Positions 56,841 through 64,000 of a stretch of DNA of 64,000 nucleotides are shown here, in pieces. A model generated the notes under the pieces. It did no database searches. It had not been told where the DNA came from and saw only the letters and a list, made by a program, of their open reading frames with translations. The stretch's first letter is position 1. Each line of letters starts with the position of its first letter. The DNA is from Rhizophagus irregularis (taxonomy: Eukaryota; Glomeromycota; Glomeromycetes; Glomerales; Glomeraceae), in NCBI RefSeq assembly GCF_026210795.1, contig NC_089431.1, forward strand, positions 3,410,001-3,474,000, in the 5' to 3' direction. A program made the translations under genes and the position numbers.

Positions 56841-59038
56841 ATGATAAAATTTACAGACAATGATCAACTGATTTTTGATCCTACGCCAAATTTAAAATCT
56901 AGTCACGCGCCTATTTGTTTTATTTCTTTTAATAATGAAAATAAATGTGGTAATTGTAACGTTGAATATTCTGAGACGCCTTTTTTCAAACAGAAATATT
57001 GCAAATATTGTATAAAAAAGTTTATTGATAATCCTAGTAAGTGCCTAGATATACAAATAAGTACAAATATTAAATATGAAAATGAATCGATTAAAAATAT
57101 AGATTTTGGTACGCCAAGTTTACAAAAATGGTATTTTAAACAAATAATTCCATCAACATATTCTTTAATACGCTACGACACTTTTAATGGTGAGATGATC
57201 GAGTGTGAAAAAAACTGTAACTTATGTGGAAAATTGATGATAATTTCGAAATATAATATCATATTTACGTTATGCTCTTCTTGTTATTTAATATCTTCTG
57301 GATGGATAGAATCAGCGTTGACTAAAGTACCTATTCCAATTCTTTATTTACCATGGTGGGACGCTTCTGATCAGTGCGTCGTGTGCGATAAAGTGTTGGA
57401 ATTTAAACCCGAATGTCTAAAATGGTGTTTACATTGTTATATAATTTACACAGGATGCAGATACTGTTTAACAACAAATATTATTTTCGGGATTACAAAT
57501 GAATCTCAGTGTAGAAAATGTGGAAGAATAACAAACTTAACTATTGATACTTCAAGTATTAATAGCGAAAACTTATATATAGAAGAATTTCTTGTTTCTA
57601 CAAGATTAAATATTAATAATAACGATCAGATTATTGATTGCATAAATAATATTAATAAGGATTATGAAAATTGTAATCCGTTGGATAAGTATAATGATAT
57701 CAAGTATGAATTTAAGAATGCTTTATCAAAACCAATAATGGAATGGATACCATATTCTCAAATTACAAATTGTAAAAAAATAGCTGAAGGAGGGTTTGGT
57801 ATTATTTATAAAGCAATTTGGTTAGATGCTAGTTCACAATATGATGATTTTTTAAGTAATAGAGAAAAAAATAAAACCGTGGCTATAAAAAGGTTTTTAA
57901 ACTCACAAAACATAAGCAAATATTTTTTAAATGAGGTAAATTAAAGTTTATTTATTCTTATAATTTGATGATACTACACGTTTTTATTGATTTATTTATA
58001 TGTTTTTTAGCTAAAGTCACTTTATCAATGTTATAACAAATTTGATCATATAATTAATTACCATGGCATTACAAAAGATCCTGAAACGAAAGATTATATG
58101 TTAATAATGAAATATGCATCAGGTGGTAATTTACATGATTATTTACAAAAAAATTTTAAGGAGGTCACTTGGAATAAAAAGCTTTACATCTTGTGGCAAA
58201 TTTCGGCCGGGTAAATATACATTTTTTAAATATGGTAATTATTGTTTTCTTTTATATTTAAAAATATACATTAATTGATTTTATTTTTTAGACTTCATAC
58301 TATTCATGAGGTAAATTTTATACATCGTGATTTTCATAGTGGAAATATATTGTTAGAAACTGAATCATCTGGAAAGTGGAAAATCGGAGATTTGGGATTA
58401 TCACAACCCGCAAATAGTACTTCATTAAATAATGAAATATACGGAGTAATACCTTACATCGCACCAGAAATATTCCAAGGTGTTGCATTTTCAAAGAAAT
58501 CTGATATATATAGTATGAGTATGATTATGTGGGAACTTACGACGGGTTGCAAACCTTTTGATAATATTGAACATAATACGGAACTTATCTATAGAATTAT
58601 TGATGGAAAAAAACCCAAAATTACAAATGATACTCCTGATTGTTATGCTAATTTAATGAGAAAATGTTGGGATTCTGATCCTTTAAAAAGACCTTCTGCA
58701 AAAGAAATTCTTGAAGTTATTTATGCGTGGGCATTTTTACAAGAAGATTATGAAAATTTCAATCAAGCTGAAGTAAAAAGATTAAAATCAATAGAATTAA
58801 AGAAGCTTGGCCCTGAATTTACTGAGAACCCTCATTCAAAAGCGGTTTATAAAAGTAGATCATTGAACTCTTTTATTTCATTTGATAATTCATCTCTGAT
58901 AGGTCCACAAGGTGCGTATTATAAATGTTACTACTGTCTATCTTCTAAAAGTATGAAAGATTTAATAATAAATAGAAACATACTTTTTTTTTAGAATATA
59001 TCTCGAAAGAATACGAGTATGACATTAATAATATTTAA
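56841..59038 (+). CDS. Protein kinase with Cys-rich zinc-binding N-terminus
   Basis: Intact 652-residue kinase of the expanded AM-fungal family. Exons are 56841-57935, 58011-58210, 58292-58911 and 58995-59038 (1959 nt, phases consistent, GT-AG). Residues about 35-260 carry repeated CxxC pairs (CGNC, CKYC, CNLC, CSSC, CVVC, CLHC, CRYC, CRKC), likely several zinc sites. The kinase domain runs from about 325 to 580: Gly loop IAEGGFGIIYKA, VAIKRF with the ATP Lys, catalytic loop HRDFHSGN, metal-binding GDLGLSQ (DLG instead of DFG), YIAPEIF activation-segment end, and CWDSDPLKRPS. All catalytic residues are present. A longer last frame through the third intron was rejected because the spliced C-terminus is in phase. 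Substrate and pathway are unknown. Confidence 0.9.
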
Positions 59039-59884
59039 AATATATTAGTTTAAGAAAGTGATCCAAATATCGTATCAGAACTCTGATATTTCCATAATAA
59101 TAAAATTAACGATGTATTATACTTTTATTGAAATACAGATGGGCGTTATGGCGGCACTTTATTTTGATGCTGGATGTCGTATTCTACCTAATAAAAATAA
59201 TTATTTTAGACGCCAAACTTCCTATTGTTATCATTCTGATTAGCGACAAACTACATTGTATTTTCTTTTGATAATTCGTTGTTCTTAGAGCATTAAAGTT
59301 TCTAGTTCAGGCATTTTGTACTGGTTTCTAAATTTTAATAGTTTATATTTGTATTTACAAATTTAAACAAAAACAAAAAATGACATTCTATTTTAAGAAC
59401 GATTGCTTGTTTATTATATTTTATTATTACTTCATATTAAAACGATTCACTTTTGAAAGTGATTTATAGATAGTACAAATATTGTTTTTATATTTTGCAG
59501 ATAATTTTACCAATAAGGGAAAAAAATGCAACTAATATGTGCAACTTAACACAAATAATAATTATGAACAAGTGAAAATTCTGCTGCGTAAACCATATAC
59601 ATTACGCTATCGAAATTATAACTAACTGTGACTCAGATGTGGCGCCGATAATATCGTATTTTGTTGTGTTACAGCCGTTACGCGACTCACGATTTATTAT
59701 TTTACTATTGATATCACTATTGATTAATCATTGACACGTTTGTAAATAATTATGTATAACGCCAACGCCAACTTTCATAAGCTTAACCAATCAGAATTTG
59801 AGGATAATACAATATATATAACCTATCTATGCGAAAATTAAAATTCTCAAGCCTTTTTTATTTATTTGCTGGCAATATAAAAAA
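59039..59884. other. Intergenic region
   Basis: AT-rich. A motif-free frame at 59058-59243 was not accepted. The region before 59885 contains TATATATAA at about 59813-59821, a possible TATA element. Confidence 0.4.
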
Positions 59885-60545
59885 ATGGCCTATCAACGTA
59901 CTATTCTTCCGCTCTATTACAACCCAGGCCTTTCACCATGCAGCAGCACTGTATGGTTTCTTACTGGGTTTCTTTTCGGTACTTTGGTTGTGTTGGCCTT
60001 TGGAAGGCCATCACTTTTTTTATGATTTCTTTGATTTTCTTTTTACTCTTTTTTATTTAGTTCTAGATTTTTATAAATCGGAAACTGGACAACGAATAGT
60101 TATTTATATCAAGGAATTATACAATAACTATTCGGACTTCTGCTCTATAAGGAACTTGAAAGAACTAATGGAAAGGGGAAATCACATGGTACCTTCCCTT
60201 TTCAATTGGATTTTTCAAGAATATCCTGAGTCAGCTGGACGTTTTTTCAGAAGGTTTAATCTGATTGCACTTAATGTGATGTATAATAAAATATCGGATT
60301 ACCTTTTGGATTGTGTATGTACTAATTTAAATATTTATATTTAAAATTAACTTATTTAACTAATCTACTAAGTTTATCATATTTGCTTTTATAGGCAGCT
60401 GATTTCTTACTTCCTAACTGGATATTCCTCAAAGACTGGATGAAGGGTATGACTAAAAAAGTTTTGATTTATGTATATACTAAATTTATTATTCCTCGCA
60501 TTTTTTCTTCTAGGTTACCAAGTATTTTTAGAAAGCATAGATTAA
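59885..60545 (+). CDS. Small four-exon gene, 143 residues, hydrophobic N-terminus
   Basis: ATG at 59885 in good context (AAAAATGGCC) opens exon 1 (59885-59978). Exons 60061-60314, 60395-60446 and 60514-60545 follow, all GT-AG with 67-82-bp introns and consistent phase (432 nt). The N-terminus contains a hydrophobic stretch, VWFLTGFLFVLDF, that may be a membrane anchor. The middle is helical (GQRIVIYIKELYNNYSDF), then SLFNWIFQEYPESAGRF; it ends YQVFLESID. A longer unspliced frame at 59829-60344 reads through intron 1 and is less likely. No family recognised. Confidence 0.6.
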
Positions 60546-62178
60546 CTCCTGAGGACATGGTTTAAATGGATCTTTTTCTTTAATAGAGCAGAATTGTCCA
60601 GTTTCTGATTATTCTTTTTTTTTATTTTATTTTGCCTATTATTCGTTTGATACCTGGCTTATGATTGGGGCAGCATCCAGGAAATATTTAATTTTGTAAT
60701 GTTAAGGAATGTATTATTTATTATTGTATTTTGAAGGATTAGGGGTTGGACACTTCAAATTTTGATTTTTGGAAGTGACAGAGTATGGCGAGATAGGGGC
60801 CATATTCAATAGTTTTGAATTAATAAACAGAGGTAATTTTGCAATGTATGAATTTTAAAATTTTTTTTCAGTTTCATAAGTGTATCCGATTCTTAATTAG
60901 CCAGTAGTACTTATTCGTTTTTTTAATATAAAAAAACAGAATAAATTATTAAATAAGGAATTAATTTATCTAGAATCAGAAACTTCTGCGTGGAAGTTTT
61001 CAAGTTTCTAATTATAAAAATTATGGATTTGTAAGAGGAATATCTTGATGACTAAATATGGGACTTCGTTATGAAAAGATATTTTTGGCAACAAAGACTT
61101 TATCAGTCTCTCGTTGAATAACGCGTATGGAGTATATTGACTATCACACATGCTACCATATCACACCGTTGTGATCATAAACAAACAAGCAAGCAATTTA
61201 AAAGATTTTCATGTAAAAAAAACTAAGCTTTTTTGGTAAAATATTTTGTTATTATTGAATTAATATAATTAATATGCAATTGCTTTAGTGGAACAAGAGT
61301 ACTTACTACAAGTTTAATGGGCAATAAACTCAGTCTTAAATAACCCCTAGTTACCCCTACTGCTTTAACGTCATAACCTCTTTTTTGGCTGTTGGTTCAA
61401 CAACAAAAATCAATAAAACAGTTTCCACAAAAAATAATAAATAAATAAATATCACTACTGAAAAAAAGCTAATATTTACACTCTATGGGCATTGTTATTA
61501 CCTCTCTATGGTGATAGATTAATCCTTCCATAATATGTCCTAGCCCTGTAAACAACGTCTATCCATTTTTTATATTCCACCTTTTTTCGTAAAAGGCTCA
61601 TATTTCTGGTGCTTATATCACGGAATTTATCAAATTGTTTCATTTTCCGTGAATGGATCCGTGAAAGGCTCATATCATTTTACAGAGTTTTTACAGAAAT
61701 AGCAGATAAAATTGTTTATAAAGGAGTGCATATACCAAACAAAACCTTCCAATATTTCAATCTAGGGTCTAAATGACAGACAAATGAATATATACATTAC
61801 TGACGTGTTAGTGCACAGATTTTGATAAAAATAAGCCTTCAGATTTTGGAGAATAAAATTAAATAAAGCTACAAATTGTTAAACAAAATGATGACAGAGC
61901 CATACTTTAATTTTAAGTTTTAATATATCTCTTAAGTGGTACTAGTAAAATTGTTTTCTATTTCACTACAGTGACTACACATTTTGAATATAAACCAATA
62001 ATTAGCCATTAAATTAAAGTGTCATATGATAAATGAAAATCGCAGCCAATAAACTGACCATATGCTTATTGACCTGATCAAAGGCTGAGATAATGGGTTA
62101 GACGCAATCTACATAGTGGGACAATGAGTTAGACATGATCTACATGGTTACTGTGACTTACCTAGTAAATTTATTAAT
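60546..62178. other. Long gap with no supported gene
   Basis: AT-rich spacer. Short direct repeats GGGTTAGACGCAATCTACAT / GAGTTAGACATGATCTACAT occur near 62093-62145. Confidence 0.45.
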
Positions 62179-62637
62179 TGTGGGGCGCAGTATTATATTT
62201 AAGAATTAGTGTATAAATTTTTGTTAAGTAAAATTATATAATGTTACAGATTTTAGCGTCTGGAATGACGTTAAACTATAGAATAAGTAATATTGGGGGT
62301 TTGGCGTCCGAAATAACGTTAAACTAGGGATTAGGGAATAATACAGAAAAGTACAAAGAGGTAAAATTACAGAAGGGTTAAAAAGATAAATGTTACAAAA
62401 AGATGAATATTACAGGAGGAATATTACAGAAAGAGGAGACTTATTATAAGATTATCAACATATAAAAAGGGGTGATATTTGATGCTGAGTGAGAAACGAC
62501 ATGAATTTTTGGGATTTTATTTTTTTTGATATATTTAGTTATACTAAACCAAGCGTAATTATTTATATTACTAATAAAGTACTATTTTGTTAAAACTAAG
62601 GTGGCAACGTGATTTATCACGGGCTTAGGTCTTACAC
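62179..62637. mobile_element. Candidate solo LTR
   Basis: TGTGGGGCGCAG starts and GGTCTTACA ends a ~450-bp stretch containing a TATAAAAAGG box near 62461 and an AATAAAGT polyadenylation-like site near 62572. The end abuts the decamer fold-back element. No second copy or 5-bp target duplication was found, so this is tentative. Confidence 0.3.
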
Positions 62638-62638
62638 T

Positions 62639-63171
62639 GTACATTTCATTTCACCGAAGGGACGTTTCGCCGAAAATGTATTTTATCGAATCCATTTCAC
62701 CGAATCGTACATTTCACCGAATTCCATTTTCACCGAATAGACATTTCACTGAAAATGGTAGTGATTAACATTTTTATAAAAAAAATTCATCGCGCAATGA
62801 AAATAAAATTAAATTATTTTTAGAGATTTTTTTTCCAGGATATTATCACTTCAATATTCAAGTAACTAATATTAATTGTTAAGCAATAAATAGGTAACTT
62901 TATTTTCCTGGAAAAATTTATTCACGAAAAAGTAAGTAAAGAAAAGATTAATGTATTATAAACGACGAGGTAAATTTTATGATCTGGTATAAAAACAATA
63001 AAATAACCAAATGGAATAAATAATTTTTCTATGAAATGTCCATTTGGCGAAATGTCCATTCGATAAAATGGCTTCGGAGAAATGGAGTTTTGGCGAAACA
63101 TCCTTTTGGCGAAATATCCCTTCAGTGAAATTGCTTCGGTGAAATAGATTTCGGTGAAAAGGCCGGATACC
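62639..63171 (-). mobile_element. Fold-back element with TTTCGCCGAA decamer arms, copy B
   Basis: Arms at about 62645-62757 (TTTCACCGAA/TTTCGCCGAA) and 63037-63158 (TTCGGTGAAA/TTGGCGAAA) are inverted. The ~280-bp centre is the reverse complement of parts of the centre of copy A: TTTTTATAAAA then CGCGCAATGAAAATAAAA, and ATTCAAGTAACTAATATTAA. Copy B is therefore inverted relative to copy A and internally shortened. Confidence 0.75.
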
Positions 63172-64000
63172 GATCTACATAGTTATGGACATTTTTTTTT
63201 TTTAGGAATATGAGAAGAAAATAAATTTTATTTCGGATATGCAGTATACAATATAGTCGATTACTGAAAAAACTAATTGGTTGGCAATAACTCGGACAAA
63301 ATTAAATAATTTCCACTAGCATGAATTTATTACAAAAATAAGTGAAAGCGGCATGAGGTATCGGTTTCAATAATAAGTGGTTGTACATTATTTTAATAAT
63401 TATAGCTATTATTTACTTTTTATATTTACACTTTTTATATACCTACCAGAGATCGATAATGAATTAATGTAGTTTTCTCATTTCTATGAAAATAAAAAAT
63501 ACAAGATAAAAAATTACACAAATATGGCTAGCCGCCATGAAAGCCAAAGGTATATAATTTAATTAGGTATAAAATCGATTAGAAAATTACTGTATCTGAA
63601 TCCCACTATTAGTCAATCGATGTATCAATTTCAATTCCTAGTTAAATAGCATCGTGAATTTTGAAAATTAATCGATCACCGTTTTTCATAATGATAATAA
63701 TATTTTTTTAGAGTAGGAGAATTATCACGTTATGCTCACATCTTTTTATGTTAAATTTACTTATTTTTACCAAATTAATTTTTTGTATATTGTAAATAAA
63801 TTATTTCTGAGCATAGATTGGTTTTAGTTGTTTGCAAAAAAATTTGTCTGTTAATATATTTATCAATAGTTCAAAATTTTATGACAACAAAATATAAAAA
63901 TTATTACGATTATTATGATTATTTGATATGATGATTTTTTTGTGGTTTTTATATTATTAAACATCAAGAGGAAGGAAATATCACGCAATAAACTTTCAAT
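63172..64000. other. AT-rich right flank
   Basis: No gene or element identified up to the window edge. Confidence 0.45.

Noticed and set aside
59829-60344. 171-residue unspliced ORF
   Set aside because: It reads through an 82-bp GT-AG intron with a poly-T acceptor; the spliced model keeps phase over four exons.

Overview
The window looks like nuclear DNA of an arbuscular mycorrhizal fungus (Glomeromycotina, Rhizophagus-like). It is very AT-rich. Genes carry many short introns, mostly 60-110 bp. The families present are those expanded in these fungi: protein kinases with Cys-rich N-termini, HSPA12-like Hsp70 relatives, BTB-TLDc proteins, F-box/LRR-like proteins and Crinkler-type modules. Fungus-like mobile elements fill much of the rest. 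The assignment rests on family recognition and gene style, not on a database search.

Layout. 0-5 kb holds a left-truncated Hsp70-like pseudogene and a protein-kinase pseudogene. 5-8 kb has tandem repeats and a gag-like zinc-knuckle fragment. 8-12 kb has remnants of Crinkler-type genes. 13.9-15 kb (minus) is an intact six-exon telobox Myb gene. 18.2-19.7 kb (plus) is an intact BTB-BACK-TLDc gene. 20.2-21.1 kb (minus) is a broken nuclease-kinase fusion. 22-24.3 kb holds decayed coding sequence. 25.1-27.5 kb has a truncated kinase and an intact F-box-like gene. 29.06-29.55 kb is a small gene with a PIF/Harbinger-like MITE in an intron. 30-31.2 kb is a fold-back element built of TTTCGCCGAA-type decamers. 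34.8-36.0 kb is an intact SAM-dependent methyltransferase gene. 40.1-47.3 kb (minus) is a nearly full-length Ty3-type LTR retrotransposon. 47.3-48.5 kb is a 1.2-kb nested palindrome. 49.6 kb is an hAT-like MITE. 50.4-54.2 kb is a 3.8-kb TA-flanked inverted-repeat element carrying two minisatellite arrays. 54.4-55.4 kb has a Mutator-like MITE and a decayed Tc1/IS630-type transposase. 56.8-59.0 kb is an intact kinase gene. 59.9-60.5 kb is a small four-exon gene. 62.2-63.2 kb has an LTR-like stretch and a second copy of the decamer fold-back element.

Apparently intact genes are few: telobox Myb, BTB-TLDc, F-box, methyltransferase, kinase and the 143-residue protein. They are separated by long AT-rich gaps and broken family members. 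The genes form no evident pathway. The kinase, Hsp70-like, BTB and Crinkler-type families all show birth-and-death turnover.

The most notable features are non-coding: at least seven structurally distinct inverted-repeat elements, five of them with target-site duplications that can be read (one tentatively), and a retrotransposon whose damage is dominated by G-to-A and C-to-T transitions in key motifs.
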